Shown here: piece after piece, positions 6,927 to 13,949 of the stretch | How the letters are laid out: every line of letters begins with the position of its first letter | Numbering within the stretch: position 1 is the first letter of the stretch | Assembly: GCA_026122915.1 (NCBI GenBank) | Contig: JAGIXO010000031.1 | Span: 1 to 16,192 of the forward strand | Direction: 5' to 3' | Source: Candidatus Electronema nielsenii | GTDB taxonomy: Bacteria; Desulfobacterota; Desulfobulbia; Desulfobulbales; Desulfobulbaceae | Length of the DNA: 16,192 nucleotides | Position numbers and translations under genes: made by a program | Notes under the pieces: model-generated | Databases searched by the model: none | Told to the model about the DNA's origin: nothing | Seen by the model: only the letters and a program-made list of their open reading frames with translations

Positions 6927-8170
6927 ACATCCGGGTTGAACAGCCTTGCCCTCAGTGCGGCGGTGCGGTCATGCTCTCAGCGGCTGACCGCTTATTGACC
7001 TGTCCCTACTGCAAGGTGAAAAACTTTCTTCTCACCGGGGGCGGGCCGTTCCGCTACTCCCTCCCAAACCGGGCCAAAGATCAGGCTCGGTTGGTTTATG
7101 CTCCCTATCTCCGTTTCAAGGGCAATATTTTTTCCGTGGCTGCTTCTGGGGTCTCGCACCGGATTGTAGATACCACCCAAGACGGCTGCGGCCTGCCCGG
7201 ATTGCCCGCTTCCCTTGGTCTGCGTCCCCAAGCTATGAGCCTTGTTCGGATCAGCAGTGAGACCAAAGGCCGCTTTTTACCTCTTGCGATTGAAGCCAAA
7301 AAGGTTTTTGAAAAAGCAACCAAGCTCCACAACTTGATCGAGGGAAACAATGATAGCATTGTCTATCATCATGCCTTTATTGGTGAAACAATCAGCTTTA
7401 TCTATCTTCCCCTGTTGATCCGGGAAGACGGACTGTTCGATGCGGTTTTAGGGCAACCACTGACCGCCTCAAGTCAAGCCTTGGGCGGTGTCCCTTTTCA
7501 GTCGCACTGGCAAATGAAATTTCTCGCCGCGCTCTGTCCGCGCTGTGGCGGCAATTTGGACGGCGAAGGCGACTGCCTTGTAACTACCTGCACCAACTGC
7601 GATACAGCTTGGCAGATTGCTGCTCATGGATTAGAGCGGATGCTTTGTAGAACCATACTCAGCAATAAAGATGAGGCAGAGGCAGCCTTGCACTTACCTT
7701 TTTGGAAAATCGCTGTCCGGCTTTCTACTCTGGATATCCGCACCTTTGCTGATTTCATCGAGCGTACAAACCAGCCAATGGTAGTCCGCCCGGAATGGCG
7801 CAATCAAGCTATGCAGTTCTGGATTCCAGCTTTTAAGCTGCGGCCAGAAATTTTTCTTCGCACCGGCAAGCAAATCACTGTCAGTCAACGACAGCTTGGG
7901 ACAGAAAGAGACCTGAAAATTAAGGCGGTTGCCAATCTATACCCTGTGACGCTACCTCTCAATGAGGCACGGCAAGCCATCAAGGTTATGCTGGCCTTCT
8001 CCGCCGCTAACGGGCCTGCTCTCTATTCTAAGCTACCCAGCGCAGAGCCAGAAACTATAGCTACCTCCTTGGTTTATCTGCCTTTTCAAGATCAGCACCA
8101 TGACTGGGTGCAATCGCAGACCGGCGTGGCCATCAACAAAAGTATCCTCCATTTTGGCAGGACGTTGTGA
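6923..8170 (+). CDS. Zinc-ribbon protein of unknown function, coupled to the SPFH protein
   Basis: I do not recognise a named family for this 415-residue protein. It starts with a zinc ribbon (CPQC at 9-12, CPYC at 27-30) and holds a second one at 205-226 (CPRC, then CTNC), dividing it into two arms of roughly 170-190 residues each. No signal peptide or clear membrane helix is visible, so it is probably cytoplasmic. It starts with GTG at 6923, which overlaps the TGA of the SPFH gene (GTGA); this usually means coupled translation and often a physical partnership. Both genes carry paired zinc ribbons, which supports a shared complex (inference). The next gene follows after a single base. The duplicated ribbon-plus-arm plan suggests an ancient internal duplication, but the arms look too diverged for me to align by eye. 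Confidence 0.85.
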   Translation: MNIRVEQPCPQCGGAVMLSAADRLLTCPYCKVKNFLLTGGGPFRYSLPNRAKDQARLVYAPYLRFKGNIFSVAASGVSHRIVDTTQDGCGLPGLPASLGLRPQAMSLVRISSETKGRFLPLAIEAKKVFEKATKLHNLIEGNNDSIVYHHAFIGETISFIYLPLLIREDGLFDAVLGQPLTASSQALGGVPFQSHWQMKFLAALCPRCGGNLDGEGDCLVTTCTNCDTAWQIAAHGLERMLCRTILSNKDEAEAALHLPFWKIAVRLSTLDIRTFADFIERTNQPMVVRPEWRNQAMQFWIPAFKLRPEIFLRTGKQITVSQRQLGTERDLKIKAVANLYPVTLPLNEARQAIKVMLAFSAANGPALYSKLPSAEPETIATSLVYLPFQDQHHDWVQSQTGVAINKSILHFGRTL

Positions 8171-8171
8171 T

Positions 8172-8699
8172 ATGATCGTTCAGGATAAGCAGTTGATGAG
8201 GGCAGCTTTAGCCGAAGCGCAGTTGGCGTTAGAAGCAGGTGAATTTCCGGTTGGTTGTGTGCTGGCATTGGATGGAAAAATTCTCGCCCAAGGCCGTCGT
8301 CGCAACAGCGGCAGCACCTCACGCAACGAGCTGGATCATGCCGAAAATATCACCCTGCGCAGTCTGTTAACCGAGCAGCCCCGCGTGAATTGTAGCAAGA
8401 TTACAGTGTATTCGACACTTGAACCCTGCCTGATGTGCTTTAGCACCCTGCTGCTTTCTGGCATCCGCCGTTTTATCTGGGCTTATGAAGACGTGATGGG
8501 CGGCGGCACCGCGTTGCCGTTAGCGCAGTTAGCACCGCTCTATCGGGAAATGCACGTGGAGCTGCTACCGGGCCTGCTGCGCAACGAGAGTTTAGCTCTC
8601 TTCGCCCGCTTTTTTCAAGATCACTCTTACTGGCAGGGCAGTCTGCTGGCTTCATACACTTGTGCAGAATTTCAACGAATTGATCGCGCGAACGGTTGA
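8172..8699 (+). CDS. Zinc-dependent nucleoside/tRNA-type deaminase (CDA fold)
   Basis: This 175-residue protein belongs to the cytidine/deoxycytidylate deaminase fold. It has the substrate-side EFPVGCV segment (24-30), the zinc and proton-shuttle motif HAE (His56, Glu58) and the PCxxC zinc motif (Pro85, Cys86, Cys89) after STLE. The order and wording are closest to TadA and guanine-deaminase-like members. TadA converts the tRNA wobble adenosine to inosine, but the C-terminal third (GGGTALPLAQL onward) does not match the usual TadA end, so the substrate is uncertain. The ATG at 8172 is supported by AGGA at 8159-8162 and lies one base after the preceding stop; a longer frame from 8100 would run into the upstream gene. 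Its 3' end overlaps the radical SAM gene by 38 bases. It acts in the cytoplasm. Confidence 0.9.
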   Translation: MIVQDKQLMRAALAEAQLALEAGEFPVGCVLALDGKILAQGRRRNSGSTSRNELDHAENITLRSLLTEQPRVNCSKITVYSTLEPCLMCFSTLLLSGIRRFIWAYEDVMGGGTALPLAQLAPLYREMHVELLPGLLRNESLALFARFFQDHSYWQGSLLASYTCAEFQRIDRANG

Positions 8700-9675
8700 T
8701 TTTAAACCCGGTGAGCGCAATGTCTTCCTCCATCTGCTCACTCAGTGCAATCTTTCCTGTCGCCACTGCTATATCAATCCGACCCAGCACGGCACGACCA
8801 TGCTGCCCACAGAAACTGTGCGGCAATGGCTGCGGCTTTTTGCTCGACCTGAACGCGAGAGCAATCTGATTTTGCTCGGCGGTGAACCGACCTTGCATCC
8901 TGATTTGGCCGCGATCATCCGAGCAGCCAAGGTTCTGCGCTATGCCGTAACTGTTGATTCCAACGGCTTTCTTTTTCATAATTTGCTGGAGCGGGCGAGA
9001 CCAGCGGAGTTAGATTTCCTCAGCTTTAGCTTAGATGGGCCAGATGCGGCAGTGAACGATCCCATCCGAGGCAAGGGCGTTTTTGCGGTTTGCACAGAGA
9101 ACCTACGCCAGGCGGTTTCGCTCGGTTTTCGCACCAGTCTGATTTGCACGGTTTCTGCCCTAAACATCGACCACTTGCACCGAATGCCCGCTTTGCTTAC
9201 TCAACTGGGCGTGCAGCGTTTTTTTATTCAAGTCATCGGGCTGCGTGGTAAATCAGCGACTGGTGGCGCGAAAAACCTCCAAGTTGATCGCGCTCGCTGG
9301 CTGGAGGTCGTGCCGGAGACCGCCCAACAGGCCGCTCGACTCGGCATCCACGTCACCTATCCCAAGGTTTTTCTGGAGCCGAATGAAGCCTTTTCCTGTG
9401 CTGGGTTAGCAGCGGAAAATTACTTCGTTTTTCCTAACGGTCGGGTCTATCGCTGCCCGCTCTGTGAGGATTATCCTATTCACAGTTTCTGTATCGAAAA
9501 CAGTGAACTGGTGCAGCAGCAGGGTCTGAACGAAGACCATTTTTTCAATCTGAGCATTCCTGAAGGCTGCGTGATGAATAAGCTGCTTCAGTCAGATAAT
9601 CTTGACTATCTCCCAGACGGTAGTCTAAAACATCGCATTTCCTGCTGCATGTTAAAGCAAGAGATGCGACCGTAG
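8662..9675 (+). CDS. Radical SAM enzyme with cysteine-rich C-terminus
   Basis: The 337-residue protein has the radical SAM [4Fe-4S] motif CNLSCRHCY (Cys29, Cys33, Cys36) and the SAM-binding GGEPTLHP (73-80), followed by a TIM-barrel-like body with VDSNG and SFSLDG segments. The C-terminus has extra cysteines (246, 265, 268, 277, 303, 328, 329) in a SPASM/Twitch-like arrangement that probably binds one or more auxiliary clusters. Enzymes of this plan often modify peptides or perform oxidations, but no precursor peptide gene is visible nearby and the substrate is unknown. The start is the least certain part: GTG at 8662 gives the full N-terminus and a 38-base overlap with the deaminase gene; a TTG at 8680 would drop six residues. 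Neither has a strong ribosome binding site, so translation is probably coupled. The nnr gene follows after 10 bases. Confidence 0.92.
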   Translation: MQNFNELIARTVDFKPGERNVFLHLLTQCNLSCRHCYINPTQHGTTMLPTETVRQWLRLFARPERESNLILLGGEPTLHPDLAAIIRAAKVLRYAVTVDSNGFLFHNLLERARPAELDFLSFSLDGPDAAVNDPIRGKGVFAVCTENLRQAVSLGFRTSLICTVSALNIDHLHRMPALLTQLGVQRFFIQVIGLRGKSATGGAKNLQVDRARWLEVVPETAQQAARLGIHVTYPKVFLEPNEAFSCAGLAAENYFVFPNGRVYRCPLCEDYPIHSFCIENSELVQQQGLNEDHFFNLSIPEGCVMNKLLQSDNLDYLPDGSLKHRISCCMLKQEMRP

Positions 9676-9685
9676 CAAGATACCC

Positions 9686-11284
9686 ATGAACATAGCCACC
9701 CCAAAGCAGATGCAGGCCATCGATCAAGCAGCAATTGAGGAATTCGGCATTCCCTGCTTGGTGCTGATGGAAAACGCAGGCCGAGCGACGCTTGATTGCA
9801 TGGAGGCGCAATTCGGTCCAGTTGGTGGCAAGAGCGTTTGCATTTTTATCGGGCCGGGCAATAACGGCGGCGATGGTTTGGTGATTGCTCGGCATGTTCT
9901 TCAACGCGGCGGCTCACCTTTGCTCATTTTTTTGGTCGAACCAGAACAGTTAAAAGGTGATGCAGCAATTAATGCGGGCATCTGCGGCAAGCTCTGGATC
10001 GCCCATTGCATCATTCGCAAAGAAGAGGAAATTTCTCAGCTCATTGATAAAATCAAGCAACTGCATTTTGATCATCCAATTCACAGTATAGTCGATGCTC
10101 TGTTTGGCATTGGCTTGAGCCGCAAGCTCGAAGGCCGCTTTGCCGCCGCTGTTCGTTTCATCAATGATCTTGCTCGGCGGCAGCACTGGCCGATAACAGC
10201 GGTGGATATTCCTTCCGGTCTCTGTGCTCAGACTGGAATGCCGCTGGGTTGCGTGGTTGAAGCGGATTTAACCGTGACCTACGGTTTACCCAAGCCGGGG
10301 CATTATCTGCACGGCGGCACGGCGGTCGGTAAGCTGGAGGTCGTGGACATCGGCATCCCAGAGCAGGTGATTGCTTCTGCCAAGCTGTCCGGTCGACTGC
10401 TTGATCGTCGGAGCGTCGCTGCGCTGCTGCTCCCTCGTACCAAGGCAGCCCATAAGGGCAGCTTCGGTCATCTGCTCATTTTGGCCGGTTCCGAAGGTAA
10501 AACCGGTGCAGCCATCTTAGCAGCCAAAGCGGCCTTGCGTAGCGGCTGCGGATTGGTGACGCTGGCTGTGCCAGCTGAACTGAATCCGATTTTTGCCGCC
10601 AGTCTGCCAGAAGCGATGACGGTGCTGCTACCGCATTCGGACGGATGCCTGTCATCGGCTGATTATAAACTGATCCGCATCCTCATGGCCGACAAGGATG
10701 CGGCGATTATCGGCCCTGGTTTAAGCACCGCACCAGAGACGGGCAAACTGGTACGGCGACTGCACCAAGAGCTGCCCGCGCCTCTGCTGGTAGATGCCGA
10801 TGCGCTCAACTTGCTGGCCTTGGAGCCATGCTGCATAAGAGAGACTGCGGGGCCGCGTATTCTTACGCCGCATCCCGGCGAAATGGCTCGCCTCACCGGC
10901 TTGCGAACAGCGGAGATTCAGGCAGATCGGCTCAAGGCGGCAGACTGGCTGGCAGAAGCGGAAATCCGAGACAACCACGAAATCATCACGGTGCTGAAAG
11001 GCGCAGGCACTGTGGTCTGCTCGAACAAAGGTGGCTGGGCGATCAACAGCAGCGGCAACAGCGGTATGGCTGTCGGTGGCATGGGCGATGTGCTGGCCGG
11101 ATTCATCGGCGGACTGCTGGCGCAAGGCTATACACCTTGGGATGCGGCAGCAGCCGGAGTTTTCCTGCACGGCTTGGCCGCTGACCTGCTGGCCGAGGAA
11201 CGAAGGCAGGGTTTCACCGCAGCTGAGGTCGCGGCAGCACTGCCCTTTGCGGTCACGCAGATAAACCAAATTCAACACAAATAG
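9686..11284 (+). CDS. nnr: Bifunctional NAD(P)HX epimerase / ADP-dependent NAD(P)HX dehydratase
   Basis: This enzyme repairs damaged, hydrated NAD(P)H. The N-terminal YjeF_N half (about 1-235) epimerises R- and S-NAD(P)HX; it shows GPGNNGGDGLVIARH (56-70), VDALFGIGL (136-144) and AVDIPSGL (172-179). The C-terminal ribokinase-like half (about 245-530) dehydrates S-NAD(P)HX with ADP; it shows KGSFGHLLILAGSEGKTGA (257-275), LTPHPGEMARLTG (393-405) and NSSGNSGMAVGGMGDVLAG (454-472), with Asp468 as the likely catalytic residue. The full 532-residue length fits the fused form. The ATG at 9686 lies 10 bases after the radical SAM stop and lacks a good ribosome binding site, which fits operon translation. 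In related bacteria nnr is often next to a CBS-domain gene, as here. It acts in the cytoplasm. Confidence 0.97.
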   Translation: MNIATPKQMQAIDQAAIEEFGIPCLVLMENAGRATLDCMEAQFGPVGGKSVCIFIGPGNNGGDGLVIARHVLQRGGSPLLIFLVEPEQLKGDAAINAGICGKLWIAHCIIRKEEEISQLIDKIKQLHFDHPIHSIVDALFGIGLSRKLEGRFAAAVRFINDLARRQHWPITAVDIPSGLCAQTGMPLGCVVEADLTVTYGLPKPGHYLHGGTAVGKLEVVDIGIPEQVIASAKLSGRLLDRRSVAALLLPRTKAAHKGSFGHLLILAGSEGKTGAAILAAKAALRSGCGLVTLAVPAELNPIFAASLPEAMTVLLPHSDGCLSSADYKLIRILMADKDAAIIGPGLSTAPETGKLVRRLHQELPAPLLVDADALNLLALEPCCIRETAGPRILTPHPGEMARLTGLRTAEIQADRLKAADWLAEAEIRDNHEIITVLKGAGTVVCSNKGGWAINSSGNSGMAVGGMGDVLAGFIGGLLAQGYTPWDAAAAGVFLHGLAADLLAEERRQGFTAAEVAAALPFAVTQINQIQHK

Positions 11285-11294
11285 AGGACACAGC

Positions 11295-11753
11295 ATGTTG
11301 ACAGCAAAAGACCTGATGAGCATCAACGTCATCGCCGTAACCGCAGAAACCGAAGTGCGTGAGTTGGCTAAAATTTTAGCAGCTAACCGAATCAGCGGCG
11401 TACCAGTGGTTGATGGCTTAGGAAAAGTGATCGGCGTGGTTACAGAAAGCGATCTGATCTTTCAGAATAAAAAGGTGCATATTCCCACAGCCTTTGCCAT
11501 TTTGGATGCCTTTTTCTTTCTTGAAGACCCTGAGAAAATGGAGAAGGAGATGATGAAGATGGCTGGGACCAAGGTGAAAGACATTTACACCAGTAATCCG
11601 CTCACTGTGCGGCAGGACACTCCGCTGGAGGAAGTTGCCACCCTGATGGCGGAGAAGAAAGTGCATACCCTGCCGGTGCTGGATGAGAACGGGCAATTAA
11701 TCGGGGTGATCGGCACGTCGGACATTATCCGCATGATTGCGGAAGGCAAGTAA
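11295..11753 (+). CDS. CBS-domain pair protein
   Basis: The 152-residue protein consists of a Bateman module: CBS1 at about 1-60 (MTAKDLM-like opening; ISGVPVVDGLGKVIGVVTESDLI) and CBS2 at about 90-150 (VKDIYTSNPLTVRQD; VHTLPVLDENGQLIGVIGTSDIIR). They are joined by a longer acidic, Met-rich helical linker. Such stand-alone pairs bind adenosine ligands (AMP, ATP, SAM) and regulate partner proteins; the ligand and partner here are unknown. A good ribosome binding site, AGAGGA at 11283-11288, overlaps the nnr stop and sits six bases before the ATG. It is the last gene of the run and faces the receiver gene on the other strand, with only 7 bases between the stops and no hairpin terminator that I can see. 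Confidence 0.95.
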   Translation: MLTAKDLMSINVIAVTAETEVRELAKILAANRISGVPVVDGLGKVIGVVTESDLIFQNKKVHIPTAFAILDAFFFLEDPEKMEKEMMKMAGTKVKDIYTSNPLTVRQDTPLEEVATLMAEKKVHTLPVLDENGQLIGVIGTSDIIRMIAEGK

Positions 11754-11760
11754 TTCTTCG

Positions 11761-12447
11761 CTATTTCTCATCAAGTCGGGCCACAGCCTGCATCAGCACA
11801 TCATGCAAGGGTACTGCTTTGGTAGGTGTGGTCAGTCCAGAGGCAGCTCGGCAGGTGCGGATGGTCGGACAGGGCCAAGAGAGCATTTCCGTCACTGCCT
11901 CTACGCCTCGTTTTTCTGTCGTCTCAGCTTCGATCAGATTGCCCTTGCGGATGCGAATGATGCCTCGTAGCCGGTCAGCGGCGTTAGTTACCACCACATC
12001 AGCGGAATGATGGCCCATACCGATTAGCTGGAGGAGGTCTGCCAGATGAACTGAGTCAAAAAAGGCACTGCCTGATTCCCGAGCAAAAATGCGGGTCAGC
12101 AGCCTGAGGAGGTCTTCAATACGAAAGGGATGTTCAATGATCGCGGCCACGCCGCTATGGTACGCAGAACGCTTTAGTTCCTCAGAAAGATCATCGCTGT
12201 ACAGAACCACATGGGTGTCAGCGTGCCAGCGGCGCACATGCAGCAGCAGCTCGATGCCGCTTTCACCAGAAAGATGGACATTGGCTAAAACTAAATGCAC
12301 TGTGAATTGGCTCAAAATTTCACGAGCTTTAGCAGTGCTGGAAGCAAAGGCGGTCTGATAGGTACCGCTGTAGGGCAGCAGGGCCTCACGCAGCTCCTGC
12401 ATGAAGTCCTTGTTCCGGTCAACGATCAGGATGTTTTTGCGGTTCAT
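11761..12447 (-). CDS. Degenerate receiver domain fused to DUF4388/PATAN domain
   Basis: The 228-residue protein has a CheY-like receiver at about 1-120 and a DUF4388/PATAN-type domain at about 125-205 (FFDSVHLADLLQLIGM, GIIRIRKGNLIEAET, GVEAVTEMLSW). PATAN-fused receivers occur in gliding and twitching motility or gene-regulation systems of cyanobacteria and delta-proteobacteria. The receiver is degenerate: the acidic pair is Asp10-Arg11, the phosphoacceptor position is Asn56 in LVLANVHLSG instead of Asp, and the conserved Lys is His106 (EHPF). It therefore should not be phosphorylated in the usual way and may work by binding a partner. It lies 24 bases downstream of the MBL protein on the same strand, so the two are probably co-transcribed. 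The ATG at 12447 has only a weak purine stretch upstream. Confidence 0.9.
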   Translation of the reverse strand: MNRKNILIVDRNKDFMQELREALLPYSGTYQTAFASSTAKAREILSQFTVHLVLANVHLSGESGIELLLHVRRWHADTHVVLYSDDLSEELKRSAYHSGVAAIIEHPFRIEDLLRLLTRIFARESGSAFFDSVHLADLLQLIGMGHHSADVVVTNAADRLRGIIRIRKGNLIEAETTEKRGVEAVTEMLSWPCPTIRTCRAASGLTTPTKAVPLHDVLMQAVARLDEK

Positions 12448-12471
12448 GGCAGCCAGCAGCCTTTATTGATA

Positions 12472-13554
12472 TTATTCAAAATAATCCGGCAAGTCCTGCT
12501 CTCCGCCGGACTGCGGCAGGATGTCGCCGATAGGAATGTTGCGACCGATCAGGGTTTTCAGGGCGACTAAATTGACCAAACTTTCTAATCCAGTGCCGCC
12601 GTAGGTGCGGAGATGTTCGAGCAGAGTTTTAACCGCAACTGGCGGATCGACCTTGAAGCCAGTCACTCTGGTGCCAACAAAGGTCATGATGCTGGTGAAA
12701 GAGCGATCGCGATTGAGAGCAGCAATGCCCTTGGCTAAGGCATCAGCTGAACCTTCCTTCTCTAACTCGTTGAGAATTTCGTTGACTGCGCCGAGATAAT
12801 TCTCCTCCTTTTCTCCGGCAATGAGCAAGTCTAAGCCTACCTCCAGATTGTACATCCTGTCTAAGAAATCTTTAATCAGGCCACCCTGAATGATCGAACC
12901 ATGTTGCGGCGCAATCATCTCTGGCTGCGGATCAAGATTGCGGATACGCGAAACGGCCAGCTTGAGCGCGTCACGCGAGGGCATATAGAGCTGATGAAAG
13001 GTCTTGATACCTTCCCAAGAGGCTTCGGTGGCGTAGAGGTCATGGCTGTAAGATAGCCCACCAAAGAGGTCGCCGGAAAAAAGGATGCGGCTGCGCTCAT
13101 CATAATACATCATCGCTCCCCGGAAATGGCAGAAGGGCGAGGGGACAAAGATGAGCCGGTTGCCGCCCGGCATTACGGCGCGGTGATTACGGTAACTTTC
13201 CACCGCCTTGAAGCGACTGGCTTTAAGGCCCAAGAACTGAATGAGCCGCCACGTATCTTCTGAAGCGACCACCATACACTGCGGGTTGAGCTTCTGAATG
13301 TAGGCGGAATTGGGCGCAACATCCGGGTCTTGGTGATTGATCAGCACCGCTTGGATTTTATCTAATCCACCGGTAATTGGAAGAACCGCCTTTTGTAGGC
13401 AAGTGAGTAACTCTGGCGGGCCAGGGTCAATCATGAGGTTAGCTTGGCCTTTTTCGTGCGGATAACAGAGGAGATAGACATTTACCTCCAGCAGGGAGTC
13501 AGAACGATTGGCTAACCACCAGACGTTTTTTCGCAGTTCAACAGGCTTCATCAT
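12472..13554 (-). CDS. MBL-fold diiron protein, FprA/oxygen-binding (ODP) type
   Basis: The 360-residue protein has a metallo-beta-lactamase fold with the full flavodiiron-type ligand set: His74-x-Asp76-x-Asp78 (NHQDPDVAP), His143 (SPFCHFRG), Asp162 (FSGDLFGG) and His218 (APQHGS). Having Asp where classic flavodiiron reductases have Glu (HxExD), and lacking a flavodoxin domain, resembles oxygen-binding diiron (ODP) proteins that act as O2 sensors in spirochaetes and sulfate reducers. The last 110 residues are a separate helical region not shared with reductases. The ATG at 13554 is preferred because GGAAG lies eight bases upstream; an in-frame ATG at 13569 would add five residues but has no ribosome binding site. 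It is the first gene of a two-gene unit with the receiver-PATAN protein. An NO/O2 reductase role is the alternative. Confidence 0.9.
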   Translation of the reverse strand: MMKPVELRKNVWWLANRSDSLLEVNVYLLCYPHEKGQANLMIDPGPPELLTCLQKAVLPITGGLDKIQAVLINHQDPDVAPNSAYIQKLNPQCMVVASEDTWRLIQFLGLKASRFKAVESYRNHRAVMPGGNRLIFVPSPFCHFRGAMMYYDERSRILFSGDLFGGLSYSHDLYATEASWEGIKTFHQLYMPSRDALKLAVSRIRNLDPQPEMIAPQHGSIIQGGLIKDFLDRMYNLEVGLDLLIAGEKEENYLGAVNEILNELEKEGSADALAKGIAALNRDRSFTSIMTFVGTRVTGFKVDPPVAVKTLLEHLRTYGGTGLESLVNLVALKTLIGRNIPIGDILPQSGGEQDLPDYFE

Positions 13555-13562
13555 CGGTGCAT

Positions 13563-13567
13563 CTTCC
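13563..13567 (-). promoter_or_regulatory. Ribosome binding site supporting the MBL start at 13554
   Basis: On the minus strand GGAAG lies eight bases before the ATGATG at 13554-13549. The upstream ATG at 13569 overlaps this site, so the shorter start is preferred. Confidence 0.55.
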
Positions 13568-13628
13568 ATGATTGACAGGTTGTGAGGGATATTACTGCTC
13601 TGACGTTTTTTTTAGAGGCTTTGCTGTC

Positions 13629-13657
13629 AGTGTATCTCATATAGGAAGTATTATCAA
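13629..13657 (-). promoter_or_regulatory. Probable sigma-70 promoter of the MBL/receiver unit
   Basis: On the minus strand TTGATA (plus 13652-13657; 5 of 6) and TACACT (plus 13629-13634; 4 of 6) are separated by exactly 17 bases. The predicted leader to the MBL start is about 65 bases. Confidence 0.6.
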
Positions 13658-13722
13658 TACCGCCCCTGCCGCCTAACGGACTTCCTTTTCTACTCTCCAC
13701 CTGAAGCGGGAAAACCGCTCCA

Positions 13723-13744
13723 TATTATTATGATAATAGATCAT
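13723..13744. promoter_or_regulatory. AT-rich overlapping palindromes, possible operator
   Basis: TATTAT (13723-13728) pairs with ATAATA (13733-13738), and ATGAT (13730-13734) with ATCAT (13740-13744). The stretch includes NATWAT-like hexamers (TATTAT at 13726-13731, GATAAT at 13732-13737) in the style of a Fur site, but the third hexamer is out of register. A regulator cannot be assigned. Confidence 0.35.
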
Positions 13745-13821
13745 AGGGGGAGAAAACTAAAGAAAAAAATCCTGATGACGGCTTTCAAAGTTTGGCGGCC
13801 AGCATGATACTCAATGCCAGC

Positions 13822-13850
13822 TTGACATTCGCTGATCTCCTGAGTAATCT
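13822..13850 (+). promoter_or_regulatory. Probable sigma-70 promoter of the DUF3015 gene
   Basis: A perfect TTGACA (13822-13827) is followed after 17 bases by TAATCT (13845-13850). Predicted transcription start is near 13857, giving a leader of about 90 bases. Confidence 0.6.
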
Positions 13851-13890
13851 TGAAACAGATATTTTTCAATTCCGCAGAGTGAACTTGGTT

Positions 13891-13910
13891 CTGCCGGATA
13901 AAAACGGCAG
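13891..13910 (+). promoter_or_regulatory. Hairpin in the 5' leader of the DUF3015 gene
   Basis: CTGCCG (13891-13896) and CGGCAG (13905-13910) form a perfect 6-bp stem around an A-rich 8-base loop, about 30 bases before the ribosome binding site. It has no T tract, so it is not a terminator; it may stabilise the mRNA. Confidence 0.45.
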
Positions 13911-13949
13911 CATCGGATTTATCTCAATCCAGAACTACAAGGAGAGAAC

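Larger units (their letters stand above)
13570..13949. other. 380-base intergenic region between divergent genes
   Basis: No gene is visible here. From left to right it holds the minus-strand promoter (13629-13657), a small hairpin AGCGG/CCGCT (13705-13709 with 13715-13719), an AT-rich palindromic stretch (13723-13744), a plus-strand promoter (13822-13850) and a leader hairpin (13891-13910). It has the layout of a divergent control region for an O2-sensor-like unit and an exported protein. Confidence 0.7.

Noticed and set aside
8662..9675. Radical SAM peptide-maturation (RiPP) cluster
   Set aside because: The enzyme has a SPASM-like C-terminus, but I see no small precursor-peptide gene with its own ribosome binding site nearby, so a RiPP call is not supported.
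10721..11332. 203-residue open frame on the minus strand
   Set aside because: It is antisense to the well-conserved dehydratase half of nnr.
13790..13810. Sigma-54-like TGGC element upstream of the DUF3015 gene
   Set aside because: TGGCGG is present, but the GC of the -12 element is missing at the required spacing.
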